The notes under the pieces: generated by a model
Database searches by the model: none
Seen by the model: the letters and a program-made list of their open reading frames with translations, nothing else
What the model was told of the DNA's origin: nothing
Source of the DNA: CAYRGQ01 sp964444885
GTDB taxonomy: Bacteria; Bacteroidota; Bacteroidia; Sphingobacteriales; Sphingobacteriaceae
Direction of reading: 5' to 3'
DNA: 41,069 nucleotides
Assembly (NCBI GenBank): GCA_964444885.1
Contig: CAYUIZ010000014.1
Location: forward strand, 1 to 41,069
Shown here: piece by piece, positions 8,724 to 16,904 of the stretch
How the letters are laid out: every line of letters starts with the position of its first letter
How positions within the stretch are numbered: the first letter of the stretch is position 1
Position numbers and translations under genes: made by a program

Positions 8724-10454
8724 TTAAAAGGTAAATTGATAAGCCAGTTCGCCGCGGGTTTCCGTAAAAGCCGGATTGGTGGAAATTATTGCCGTACCGG
8801 GGTTGTTGTTGGTGACGAAAACATTCGTCCGCAGCGCGTGGTGCTTGGTCAATTGATACGAGGCATTCATTGACGCATTGATGATCAAGCTTTTTCCCGT
8901 CAGTTCGGCGATGCCCTGGGTCACGCTTCCATTCATGCCGACCTGGGCCTTGCCATCCGCCGTGCTGTAGTTTCCGCCTAAGCTGGCACCCTGATACGTA
9001 TCCTCCATATTACTGTGTTTCAAACCGGTATAATTCAAGTTGGCAAATAAACTGACCCGCTTGGCAGGGAATGCTACGGTGTAACTGAGCACGTATTGGT
9101 TGGTGTAAATGTCGCGTTGCATGGCTTCCGAATCGAAATAGCCATTAAAATCCTTCATGCCGCTTAGGTTAACCGAGGCCATGACCATGTGGGTGATGGT
9201 GGGCGAGGCGATCAGATAGCGGGGCATGAAGCTAAATACCTGCGTGGTTTGCACGATTTTTAAGGAGTCGGCAAAACGCAACGTTTTGGGCGTCTGATTA
9301 TTGGAGAAGTTGCTGTAATTAAAGTCCAGCCCGAGCCGGTCGGTAAATTGCGCGGAGATGTTAGCCGTTCCCACAAAACGTTTGTTGGTGGCCTCCTTCT
9401 GCTTCTTCAGGTTGTCGCGCTGGATGCCCGCACTCACGTTCCCGCGGAGCTTGCCCGACGGCAGGCTGAATGTAGGGTTGATGGTATATGCCTCCAGGTC
9501 ATTACTGAAAAAGTACGTCCCCATCGACCTGAAGTTGGGTTCTATCCGGCGGTAGTTGAGTTTTATGCGGTAATAGCGCTCGGCATACCCCGTGCCGACA
9601 TTCAACGCGGTGAAGAGTTGTGAGGATCCGTTGACATTGAAACTGCCCCGCAGGGCTTCCAGCACCGAATTGTCCAGCGTATCTATCCCGATAGGCGAAT
9701 TGATGTCATTCGTGTATACACTGACCGCGCCGTCGCTCTCGACAAACACCTTATTTTCAAAAAAAGCAAGCCTGGCCTTGAACCCTAAAACTGCATTACT
9801 CGCCGCCAAGACATTGCTCCCGTCCGGAATAATGGCCAGCGGCCGCGTCGTGGAGTCGTCCTGTGCGCTCAGAAAGGACAACTCAAAATGATTTTCCTGC
9901 GTGCCGTAGCCCAATTTGGCGGCAAGGCCCTTTCGCGAGAAGGAGAAAGGCACCAGCGCTTGCAACGTCGTGTCGATGACCGTGGCGCGGTTGAGCCGGC
10001 CGTACATAAAGCCCACCCGGAGCTTACCCGGATTGAGCTCAAAACCACCGCCCAGCATGGTATGGCCCGCTAGCGTATACGGCGAAAAGTTCAGGTTGCG
10101 GTACCCACCGTGCAGCGTGACCCATTTATACCGCGGACTCATCCCAAACTGGTTGAAGGGCTGGCGGAAGGATTTATCCTGCTGGCTATAGGTAAAGGAA
10201 AACGGAATGTTCCACCCGTATAGGGACACCGCAGCATTGCCGTCGAACAGGTAACTGAAGGGGTCTTGCCGGCCGGGAATTCCGCTCGCGTTATACATAA
10301 AGCTCCGGGCTTGCATGTTGCCCGAAAACACAATGGGCCGAGCCTGCCCCAGGTTAGTCAGATCTTGGGCATCGCTGGTGAGCCCGCAAAAGAGCAGCAA
10401 GCATCCCGCTAGAAGTTTCGGGACAAGCGCGTTGATGGTTTCAGTGATGTGCAT
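8724..10454 (-). CDS. Outer-membrane beta-barrel protein, first gene of the TANFOR-like operon
   Basis: The protein is about 576 residues long from the chosen ATG at 10454. That start gives a normal signal peptide (MHITETINALVPK, hydrophobic core LLAGCLLLFCGL, cut after TSDAQ). The ORF is open up to 10505, but the extra 17 residues are arginine-rich and would spoil the signal. The rest shows repeated amphipathic strands with aromatic girdles (for example WNIPFSFTYSQQD, YRIKLNYRRIEPNF, LDFNYSNFSN) and ends in an aromatic strand (GELAYQFTF), typical of an outer-membrane barrel. No TonB plug is seen. It may export, anchor or display the giant protein encoded 12 bases downstream; this is inferred from gene order only. 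Confidence 0.75.
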   Translation of the reverse strand: MHITETINALVPKLLAGCLLLFCGLTSDAQDLTNLGQARPIVFSGNMQARSFMYNASGIPGRQDPFSYLFDGNAAVSLYGWNIPFSFTYSQQDKSFRQPFNQFGMSPRYKWVTLHGGYRNLNFSPYTLAGHTMLGGGFELNPGKLRVGFMYGRLNRATVIDTTLQALVPFSFSRKGLAAKLGYGTQENHFELSFLSAQDDSTTRPLAIIPDGSNVLAASNAVLGFKARLAFFENKVFVESDGAVSVYTNDINSPIGIDTLDNSVLEALRGSFNVNGSSQLFTALNVGTGYAERYYRIKLNYRRIEPNFRSMGTYFFSNDLEAYTINPTFSLPSGKLRGNVSAGIQRDNLKKQKEATNKRFVGTANISAQFTDRLGLDFNYSNFSNNQTPKTLRFADSLKIVQTTQVFSFMPRYLIASPTITHMVMASVNLSGMKDFNGYFDSEAMQRDIYTNQYVLSYTVAFPAKRVSLFANLNYTGLKHSNMEDTYQGASLGGNYSTADGKAQVGMNGSVTQGIAELTGKSLIINASMNASYQLTKHHALRTNVFVTNNNPGTAIISTNPAFTETRGELAYQFTF

Positions 10455-10601
10455 AATTCTCACGAGGTATGGACGGCGGGCACCCTGTAAACGGAACGCG
10501 CGCAAAATCCTTGGCTACTGTCTTTCATAGATAGCTTATTGTTTGGTTGTGAAGCGGTGGCAGCGTAGTCGGCGTGCGGCAAAGGAATCTGCAATAAATC
10601 G

Positions 10602-10623
10602 ATTCCCGCGTGGGAATATTCCC
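10602..10623. promoter_or_regulatory. Overlapping ATTCCC/GGGAAT palindromes
   Basis: The order is ATTCCC, GCGT, GGGAAT, ATTCCC. The first two arms form an inverted repeat with a 4-base spacer. The last two form the perfect 12-bp palindrome GGGAATATTCCC. It lies about 150-170 bases upstream of the barrel start. It could be an operator or part of the leader structure; which one cannot be decided from sequence. Confidence 0.35.
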
Positions 10624-10723
10624 GTTGCCAAACCGAGCGGTAAGCTTCGCTTATCTCACGCTTCTGGACACTTCGGTGCTAATGTCCCAAAGCAAGCCTA
10701 TTTTGCAGCGTGGCGCAATAGAT

Positions 10724-10756
10724 AGTGAGAATTCGATAGGTTTGGGTTAGAATTCG
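10724..10756. promoter_or_regulatory. Candidate LytTR-type operator: two AGAATTCG direct repeats 21 bp apart
   Basis: AGAATTCG occurs at 10728-10735 and 10749-10756, exactly 21 bases apart start to start, or two helical turns. LytTR regulators typically bind two imperfect direct repeats at about this spacing. The flanking contexts are AGTGAGAATTCG and GGGTTAGAATTCG. The second is found exactly, on the opposite strand, at 15497-15509, and the first with one change at 15435-15446. Assignment to the neighbouring LytTR regulator is inference. Confidence 0.45.
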
Positions 10757-10869
10757 TGCGGGTTTCCCAAGACAACGCCCGTTGCCGAAGCGCAAATCCG
10801 GGAAAGGATACAATGAAACGGGACAGTATACCGAAAGCACGCGAACGGGGACCGCGCCGCTGCGCCGGC

Positions 10870-10886
10870 CTGCCGCGGGGCGGCAG
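10870..10886 (-). terminator. GC-rich hairpin after the response regulator gene
   Basis: CTGCCGC-GGG-GCGGCAG is a perfect 7-bp stem beginning 22 bases past the stop of the minus-strand response regulator. It has no U-tract, so intrinsic termination would be inefficient. It may only mark the end of the regulatory operon. Confidence 0.3.
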
Positions 10887-10907
10887 CTGACGGACGAGGG
10901 GTGGCCT

Positions 10908-11678
10908 TTATCGCTTGATCGCTTCAAACAGACCAACGATAAGCTGCCTGCGGTTGGCACTTACGGGTATTTCCTTCCCGTTGGCAAGCACAATATACCC
11001 GCCATCGTTGCGCACGTACTTCTTCATGTGGTGGGGATTGATCAGGTAGGACTGATGCGTCCGGATAAACAGGAATTTTTCCATTACCTTCTCAAATTCC
11101 TTGAGTGTTTTGCTTATCAAAAGCTTTTTGCCACACTCGAAATGGATGTTGGTGTAGTTATTTTCGCTTTGGCAATACAACACGGACTTCACATTGATAA
11201 ATTCAAACCCATCGAGGATCGGCACAGCCACTTTCGTGCCGAGCAACTCGTCCTTTTTCAGGTTGTCGATTAGCGCGCTAATCTGGTTCGTGTCATTCTC
11301 CAGCTCGCGTTTCTCCTGCCAGTTGGTGACCGCTTCGATCAGCTCGGCTTCATCAATGGGCTTCAGCAGATAATTGACGGCCCTGGCTCGAAACGCCGGT
11401 ATGGCATATTGGCTGTAAGCCGTCGTGAAAATAACGTCGAACGAAGGTTGTTCGAGCATCTCCAGCAACTCGAACCCGTTGATTTCCGGCATTTCCACGT
11501 CCAGGAAGAGAAGGTCGATTTCCGTATTCCGCAACACTTTAATGGCTTCCCGTGGCTTGATGCTATGGAATACGACTTCGAAGTCAGGGAACAAACCGTT
11601 AATATGCAACAACAGGCTTTTTACGCAGTGCTGCTCATCGTCGATAATCGCTATTTTCATTTCTTTTTTTTCTTGCAT
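10908..11678 (-). CDS. LytTR-family response regulator
   Basis: This 256-residue protein has an N-terminal receiver domain (about 7-125). Its acidic pocket is D13/D14, the likely phospho-acceptor is D60 in LFLDVEMP, and the conserved lysine is in LLKPIDEAE. A C-terminal LytTR DNA-binding domain spans about 150-250 (FINVKSVLYCQSENNYTNI, then FLFIRTHQSYLINP). It acts as a cytoplasmic transcription factor. The ATG at 11678 shares one base with the stop of the kinase gene (TAATG), which suggests translational coupling; an ATG at 11660 is the alternative. It is the only response regulator beside two LytS-type kinases, so both may signal to it. Likely targets are the flanking envelope genes. Confidence 0.93.
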   Translation of the reverse strand: MQEKKEMKIAIIDDEQHCVKSLLLHINGLFPDFEVVFHSIKPREAIKVLRNTEIDLLFLDVEMPEINGFELLEMLEQPSFDVIFTTAYSQYAIPAFRARAVNYLLKPIDEAELIEAVTNWQEKRELENDTNQISALIDNLKKDELLGTKVAVPILDGFEFINVKSVLYCQSENNYTNIHFECGKKLLISKTLKEFEKVMEKFLFIRTHQSYLINPHHMKKYVRNDGGYIVLANGKEIPVSANRRQLIVGLFEAIKR

Positions 11679-13804
11679 TAATTGGAATTCGCGGAAAGTC
11701 GATTTGCCAGCATGCGGGCCAATTCGATATCATCGTCCGTGGCGGGATGGGTAGGGGCCGCGCGCAGCGGGTCCGGCTTGGGTGGATGGCCAGGGGGCTC
11801 GGCGTCGCGGTCGATACCAATGATAACCTGTACGCGCGTTCCCTGCGTGTTTCCGTCGCTATCGGTGATTCCCTTGATTTCCCAGTCGATACGTCCTCCA
11901 AAACTCTTATTATATAGCTCAATCCGTTTCGTCGTTATGCGGTGGCCCATGCTCTTGTGGCCACGCGATTCCGATCCGTGCTCCGTAAAGCCCACGCCGT
12001 TGTCTTCAATGTTGATGATAATACCCGAGTCTCGTGAAATAGCTTCAATCATGATCTTTTTTTGAGGCTTCTCACTGGGCAACAGGCCGTGCCAGATTGC
12101 GTTTTCCACAAACGGTTGCAACAACATCGCCGGCATCACCTTGCGGTCTGCCCATTGATGGACGCCATCGTCAATATAGTACTCGAAATCCGCGTCGAAC
12201 CGGATGGCTTCCAGCTTGAGGAAATCCTCCAGCAACCTCAGCTCCGCCGCTACCGTGTGAATGGGCTGCTCGGAAGTTTCGAGTACCCGACGGATAAAGC
12301 GGCTGAAGGTAACCAAGTAGCGCGTGGCATTTTCATTGTCGTTTTTTTGGATCATGTACTTGATTGCCCCCAAGCTGTTGAACATAAAATGGGGGTTTAC
12401 CTGCATGCGGGTCGCAATCATTTCGGACTCCATCAGGCTTTTCTCGTACACGGCCCGCACGTTGTCTTCCCGTTGCTGCGCGATGAGCGCCAACGCCCTC
12501 CGGCGCAAACGTCTGATCCGGACCAGGAAAAAGATCAGCCCCAAGAGCAATACCACCACCCCCAACATGACGTAGATAAGGAGTATCCGGCGCTCCAGTT
12601 CGGCCTCTTTGAGTAGCTTATCGTTTGTCAGCAGCCTGATTTCGTTCTCCTGATTCTCAAAATCGTACTTCCGCTTAATGGCCGTCACCGCTGTTTCCTG
12701 CTCGACGCGTGCGATGCTATCTTTATACAACTGTGCTGTTTTGTAATAAGCTAGGGCATTTTTTGTGTCATTCTGGTCCTCATAGATTTGCGCGATTTGC
12801 GCAGCGGTCTCTTGGATCAGGCTTTTATTCGCATGCTTGTAGCCTGTTTCCAACGCCTGCAGGAAGTACGGCAACGCGTCGGCACGTTGGTGATTGCGGT
12901 AGCGGATATCCCCGAGGCGATACAGCACGTACGCCAGGCCAATATCGTTGTCCAGCTCCTCGTAATACGCTCTTGCACGCTGGAAATGGCGCTCGGCTAC
13001 CTGCAGGTCCTTCCCTTCGCGCAGGTAGCTCGTACCCAGCGCCCTGAATGTGATGGCCAGTCCGTTTTTATCCGCCATTGCCTCGTTCAGCGATTGCAAC
13101 TGATTGAAGTATCCCCGCGCTTCCGCGTAGGCGCCTTGCTCGTCATAATAATTGCCGATCGAAAAATAATGCATGGCTTGTCCCAGCGTATTGCCGGCCT
13201 CCTTGGCCAACTCGAGGGCTTGGTGCATGTACGACAACCCTTCTTCCTCCCTAGCCCCGATGTTCAACAGCACGATGCCAATGCCGCTGGACGCGATTTC
13301 CATATTTCTCTTGTCGCCTGCTTCCTTGGCGATGGCCAGCGAGCGCAGGTAATACCGTGCAGCGACTACGTCATCCCCGTTGTGGCGCGCCGCCACCCCG
13401 GTATTATTGGCGTAGATCATTTTGCTCAACGCGGGCGCATCGGCTAGGTTTTCGACCAGGTCAAATGCTTTCTTATGCAGCGGCAAGGATTCCGCGTAGT
13501 ACTGATGGTAGCGATAAAGCAATCCCAGATTATCCAAACTTTTGGCATACAGCAATGTATTATCCATCCCGGCCGCGATTTCGACTGCCGCTGCGGCTTG
13601 ATCGACACAGACGTGTTCGCTGTGGCTGCCCCGGTGTTGGTGCCTCGAGATCTTGATATGTAACTCCACCTTCGTGGAATCGTCCGGCGCGCTTTGCAGT
13701 AACGTCCGCAGGCTGTCCAACCTAGGGTCGGAGAAACCAGCGAACGCATGCGCCACGCCGCAGATTCCCCAAAGCAACAGGATGATGTATGTCCTTTTAT
13801 TCAT
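11678..13804 (-). CDS. TPR-containing LytS-type sensor histidine kinase
   Basis: This 708-residue protein has a signal peptide (about 1-22), a periplasmic array of tetratricopeptide repeats (about 70-360), a coiled segment and one membrane helix near 408-430 (YVMLGVVVLLLGLIFFLV). The cytoplasmic part is a His_kinase-family dimerisation domain with phospho-acceptor H472 in NPHFMFNSL, then a HATPase domain with N box (VENAIWHG) and G box (IEDNGVGF). The C-terminal tail after about 665 is proline-rich and unrecognised. Its stop overlaps the start of the regulator. TPR sensors of this type are common in Bacteroidota and are thought to sense through protein contacts in the periplasm; the ligand is unknown. 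Confidence 0.92.
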   Translation of the reverse strand: MNKRTYIILLLWGICGVAHAFAGFSDPRLDSLRTLLQSAPDDSTKVELHIKISRHQHRGSHSEHVCVDQAAAAVEIAAGMDNTLLYAKSLDNLGLLYRYHQYYAESLPLHKKAFDLVENLADAPALSKMIYANNTGVAARHNGDDVVAARYYLRSLAIAKEAGDKRNMEIASSGIGIVLLNIGAREEEGLSYMHQALELAKEAGNTLGQAMHYFSIGNYYDEQGAYAEARGYFNQLQSLNEAMADKNGLAITFRALGTSYLREGKDLQVAERHFQRARAYYEELDNDIGLAYVLYRLGDIRYRNHQRADALPYFLQALETGYKHANKSLIQETAAQIAQIYEDQNDTKNALAYYKTAQLYKDSIARVEQETAVTAIKRKYDFENQENEIRLLTNDKLLKEAELERRILLIYVMLGVVVLLLGLIFFLVRIRRLRRRALALIAQQREDNVRAVYEKSLMESEMIATRMQVNPHFMFNSLGAIKYMIQKNDNENATRYLVTFSRFIRRVLETSEQPIHTVAAELRLLEDFLKLEAIRFDADFEYYIDDGVHQWADRKVMPAMLLQPFVENAIWHGLLPSEKPQKKIMIEAISRDSGIIINIEDNGVGFTEHGSESRGHKSMGHRITTKRIELYNKSFGGRIDWEIKGITDSDGNTQGTRVQVIIGIDRDAEPPGHPPKPDPLRAAPTHPATDDDIELARMLANRLSANSN

Positions 13805-13830
13805 AGCAGATGCAATATAGGCAATAACGC

Positions 13831-15345
13831 CTACCTTTCTGATAATGTGATAATAAAGGTAGCTTCAGTCCCCCTACGGATCCCATCGTTAAGCTCATCG
13901 ATTGTAAAATCTATCGTATTATCGAAACTATAATTAAATAACTTAATTCGTTCTTTCGTCAGCGAAATTCCCCTCTGTTCGCCCTGCTCCCTTCGCTGGA
14001 GCTTCCGTTGGGCGCTTATCCAGCCAACGCCGTTATCCGCTATCCGAATAACCAGTCGCCCCGCCTCGGGGACGACGCTGATCGTGATTTCCTTATCCAC
14101 GTCGGGGCTACTCATCGCGCCGTGCCACACGGCGTTCTCCACCACCGGATAGAGAAGCATCGGCGGCACCATCACCCCGCCCAGCATCGCTTGGGTAGCG
14201 CCCGTGATGCGGTAGGAAAAGTCCTGGCCAAACCGGTTTCGCTCCAGTTTAAGGTATTTCTCGATGATATCCAACTCTTCGGCCATGGATATAGCCGGCT
14301 TGCGCGACGTCTCCAGTACCAACCGGATGAATCTGCTGAAAACCGTCAAATATTCGGATGCTTTTTTATTCTGGTCGCTTTGAATTAAATACATAATCGA
14401 ATTGAGGCAGTTATGCAGGAAATGGGGGCTGATTTCCAGCGACCTTGCCATCGTTTCGGAACGCGCCAATTCCCGCTCAAATTCCGCTTTCAATCGCTTC
14501 TTCTCTTCATTGGCGAGGCGCTCCTGCGCCTGCAGCACCGCTTCTTCACGCGCCTTTATCTGCTGTTCGAGCTGTTCGTTCTGTTCGCTGACCAAACGGC
14601 CTTTTTCGCTAATCTCCTCGATTTCTAGCCGTTGCGTCCGTTCCTTTGCGTGGGTGCGGAGAACCAAGCGTTGCCCCAAGGCAACCGCAAAAAATAATGT
14701 TTCGACCAAAATGCCCATTTCAAAAATGCTGACAGGCGACACCCGATTGAGCCCGGGAAACGGCAGGTCAACGAATACAAAGCGGGCTGACGCGAGGAGG
14801 GATCCGATAAAGTAAGCATAGGTCCCCATTAAGAACGTCGCCTTGACGGGGGTTTGCGTATGCCGGATGATCCAGACTAAAAAGTAGGCACTCAACGAGA
14901 ATATCACAATTCGGGCGGCAATAAACACGGCCAGGGCGTATGGCAGGATGAAATCGTAAAAAATAGCATAGGCAAACGCGTATAATACGCAAGCTATCGC
15001 CCAAACGGAAAAAGCCTTCGCAACGCGTTTGCTATAGCGCCGGAGGTCCATCAGCTCGGTGGTAAAACCGATGTACGATGCAAAAGCCACTAGCGTAAAC
15101 GGTTCGACAAACCGTCGATTGCCCTGAAAGTAACCGTTAAAAACCTCCCCAAGCCACGTATTCGTCGGGATATTGACGAAACCGTATCCTAACGAAAACA
15201 ACAGGAATAGCGCGTAGTACAAGTAGATTCGCTCTTTGTTTTTGGCATACAAAATGGCCACAAATAGAGCCAACACGGCCATAGCACCACAGAAGAACGC
15301 CCCCGTGATTTCGGATTGATGACTGATACCGCCGATGTGTTGCAA
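13831..15345 (-). CDS. Seven-transmembrane LytS-type sensor histidine kinase
   Basis: This 504-residue protein begins directly with seven or so membrane helices (about 15-225), like the 7TM-DISM sensor module but without an N-terminal extracellular domain. A coiled coil follows (about 228-300, rich in E, Q, K and R), then a LytS-type kinase core. The phospho-acceptor is H308 in SPHFLHNCLNSI, where the usual PHFLFNSLN has a second histidine (H311) and a cysteine. The HATPase domain follows (VENAVWHG; IADNGVGW). It is the first gene of a three-gene signalling operon, 26 bases before the TPR kinase. It may form heterodimers with that kinase or feed the same regulator; this is inference. Confidence 0.9.
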   Translation of the reverse strand: MQHIGGISHQSEITGAFFCGAMAVLALFVAILYAKNKERIYLYYALFLLFSLGYGFVNIPTNTWLGEVFNGYFQGNRRFVEPFTLVAFASYIGFTTELMDLRRYSKRVAKAFSVWAIACVLYAFAYAIFYDFILPYALAVFIAARIVIFSLSAYFLVWIIRHTQTPVKATFLMGTYAYFIGSLLASARFVFVDLPFPGLNRVSPVSIFEMGILVETLFFAVALGQRLVLRTHAKERTQRLEIEEISEKGRLVSEQNEQLEQQIKAREEAVLQAQERLANEEKKRLKAEFERELARSETMARSLEISPHFLHNCLNSIMYLIQSDQNKKASEYLTVFSRFIRLVLETSRKPAISMAEELDIIEKYLKLERNRFGQDFSYRITGATQAMLGGVMVPPMLLYPVVENAVWHGAMSSPDVDKEITISVVPEAGRLVIRIADNGVGWISAQRKLQRREQGEQRGISLTKERIKLFNYSFDNTIDFTIDELNDGIRRGTEATFIITLSER

Positions 15346-15399
15346 TTTTGCTTATGTAAACGGGTTGATTGAAAGTATAAATATAGAAAATAATCGCTG

Positions 15400-15414
15400 T
15401 GGCCGAAACGGCCA
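15400..15414. promoter_or_regulatory. Inverted repeat TGGCCG-AAA-CGGCCA at the kinase promoter
   Basis: This is a perfect 6-bp inverted repeat with a 3-base centre. It overlaps the position expected for the -33 element if TATATTTA at 15378-15385 is the -7 element of the kinase operon. A further TTGGCCGA half-site follows at 15424-15431. The placement would suit a repressor operator, but no binding protein can be named. Confidence 0.35.
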
Positions 15415-15434
15415 GTTACCATATTGGCCGACAC

Positions 15435-15509
15435 AGTGAGAATACGGCACTTCTCAACAAGAATCCATCCTACCCAGCCACGTGACATCGATCGGCCGAA
15501 TTCTAACCC
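15435..15509. promoter_or_regulatory. Second set of AGAAT(T/A)CG words shared with the envelope-operon control region
   Basis: AGTGAGAATACG at 15435-15446 matches 11 of 12 bases of 10724-10735. CGAATTCTAACCC at 15497-15509 is the exact reverse complement of the 13 bases at 10744-10756. Both lie between the kinase operon and the barrel gene at 15637. They may be sites for the LytTR regulator encoded between the two regions. Confidence 0.4.
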
Positions 15510-15636
15510 GAAACTCCCCTATTCTCCTTCAAACCCTGCCGATACTCACTTCCTATTTCATTGTCTTTCTTTTAACCTTCTTTTTGTGTAAGCAAATTCA
15601 TCGTATCAACAATCATTAATATTCAAACAACAACCC

Positions 15637-16179
15637 ATGAAAAAATTACTAGTAATCGTTCTATTCGGCGCGTGTGTCATCTGGACAGCCAGCGCGCAGG
15701 AAAAAGGAAGCATTCATGTCGGCGCAGGCGTTGACGTCGGCTTGCCACTCGGCGACTTTAGCGAAGGGTATGGCGTGGGCATCGGTGCTTCGGCCAAGGG
15801 AATGTACGGCATCAGCAACGAGGGTCAAGCGACCCTGACGTTAGGATTCCTGCGCTTCGGCATGAAAGACGGAAGCGACATGGTGTCGGGTTCCACGATG
15901 CTCATACCGGTCTTGGCTGGTTACCGCCATCGCTTCGGCGATCTATATGGCGAAGGACAGGTAGGACTCACCACCGTGCGCACCACCGTCAAGGTAAATG
16001 GCGAAGGCATAGGGAATTTCTCGGGCAGCTCCTCGTCTACCCACTTGGGTTATGGCGCCGGTGTTGGCTACCTCATGGATGCCTGGGATATCGGCCTGCG
16101 CTTCCAAGGTGTATCGGGCGACGGTGGCAACCTGAACTTTGTGGCGCTACGCGTAGGCTATAATTTTCAATTGAACTAA
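15637..16179 (+). CDS. Small outer-membrane beta-barrel protein
   Basis: This 180-residue protein has a clear Sec signal (MKKLLVIVLFGACVIWTASAQ). The mature part is a series of short amphipathic strands with glycine-rich turns (VGAGVDVGLPLGDF, ATLTLGFLRFGMKD, AGYRHRFGDLYGEGQVGL, HLGYGAGVGYLMD) ending in VALRVGYNFQLN, with a terminal strand suited to barrel insertion. It resembles the porin-family or OmpA-like small barrels of Bacteroidota and is probably eight-stranded. It is followed after 7 bases by a lipoprotein gene and very likely shares its transcript. Its upstream region carries the AGAATTCG-type words. The specific role is unknown. Confidence 0.85.
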   Translation: MKKLLVIVLFGACVIWTASAQEKGSIHVGAGVDVGLPLGDFSEGYGVGIGASAKGMYGISNEGQATLTLGFLRFGMKDGSDMVSGSTMLIPVLAGYRHRFGDLYGEGQVGLTTVRTTVKVNGEGIGNFSGSSSSTHLGYGAGVGYLMDAWDIGLRFQGVSGDGGNLNFVALRVGYNFQLN

Positions 16180-16186
16180 CGAACTC

Positions 16187-16840
16187 ATGAAACCGAATAA
16201 TCGACATCTAATGAAACCCATCTACCTGTTTGCAGCCCTCCTATTCATGGCGGCAACGACACTATCGTGCAAGAAAGAGGGTCTACCCGACCCGTTGGAC
16301 TTGAATGCCAGCAAGCTGAGCATGAAAGTCGACGGAACCTTGCGCGAAGCGGAATCGGCCATCATCCTGACCTTGCCAGACGAGGAATCCGGCCGGCACA
16401 TTGTGACAATAACTGCCTTTTTTACGCCCGAAGGAGCCACGAGCAACGACGACGTTACAGACGCCTTTCATATTTACTTGAACCTTTCGGCTGCGCAGTT
16501 TAACAACCCAAAAGGCACCTACGACCTGATCTACACCAGTGACGACCAAGAACCTTCGGGCTTTTATGCCCTCTACCAAGTCCGGGTAGGAGCGGATGAC
16601 GGTCATCAGGTGTACGGCCTGGTGGATCACGAAGAATTGGTCGGCAAGCTGACCATCACCGATTTCAAAATCGGCAGCAATACCTCGGGCATTCCGGGCC
16701 TTCCGAACGTCACCGGATATTCGAACCTGCAGGGGACGTTCCAAATGGAACTGATGGGTGCGACGACTCCTGAACAGGGCAAATCCGTCAGTATCACCGA
16801 AGGCAAATTCAACGTCCGTAGTCAGTCGGGGATCCTATAA
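16187..16840 (+). CDS. Surface or periplasmic lipoprotein, function unknown
   Basis: The 217-residue protein has a lipoprotein signal with lipobox LSC at about residues 26-28 (TTLSCKKEG), followed by K, K and E, which may favour surface export in Bacteroidota. The mature part is beta-rich with one mention-worthy segment, GTYDLIYTSDDQ. I recognise no domain. It is co-transcribed with the small barrel upstream and ends before a strong terminator. The in-frame ATG at 16211 (MKPIYLF) would give a more standard signal and may be the true start. Confidence 0.75.
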   Translation: MKPNNRHLMKPIYLFAALLFMAATTLSCKKEGLPDPLDLNASKLSMKVDGTLREAESAIILTLPDEESGRHIVTITAFFTPEGATSNDDVTDAFHIYLNLSAAQFNNPKGTYDLIYTSDDQEPSGFYALYQVRVGADDGHQVYGLVDHEELVGKLTITDFKIGSNTSGIPGLPNVTGYSNLQGTFQMELMGATTPEQGKSVSITEGKFNVRSQSGIL

Positions 16841-16863
16841 GTCCGATCGCATGAACGGACTCC

Positions 16864-16904
16864 AGGCTTGGCCAGCGGATTTCGCTGGCCAAGCCTTTTT
16901 TTTT
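16864..16904 (+). terminator. Strong intrinsic terminator of the barrel-lipoprotein operon
   Basis: AGGCTTGGCCAGCG, loop GATTT and CGCTGGCCAAGCCT form a perfect 14-bp stem. It runs into eight T after the stem, 24 bases past the lipoprotein stop. Confidence 0.95.

Larger units (their letters stand above)
10455..10907. other. Intergenic control region between LytTR regulator and envelope operon
   Basis: These 453 bases hold no convincing gene. They lie after the stop of the minus-strand response regulator and before the start of the minus-strand barrel gene, so they should contain the operon's promoter. I found no clean TTTG/TAnnTTTG pair. What stands out is a cluster of ATTCCC palindromes (10602-10623), a pair of AGAATTCG direct repeats (10724-10756) and a GC-rich hairpin (10870-10886); these are listed separately. 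Confidence 0.6.
15346..15636. other. Divergent control region between kinase operon and small barrel gene
   Basis: These 291 bases separate the minus-strand kinase operon from the plus-strand barrel gene and hold no gene. On the minus strand TATATTTA (15378-15385) could serve as a -7 element, with a weak TTTC 19 bases upstream. The region carries the TGGCCG/CGGCCA inverted repeat and the AGAAT(T/A)CG words described separately. A pyrimidine-rich tract precedes the barrel gene. Confidence 0.5.
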
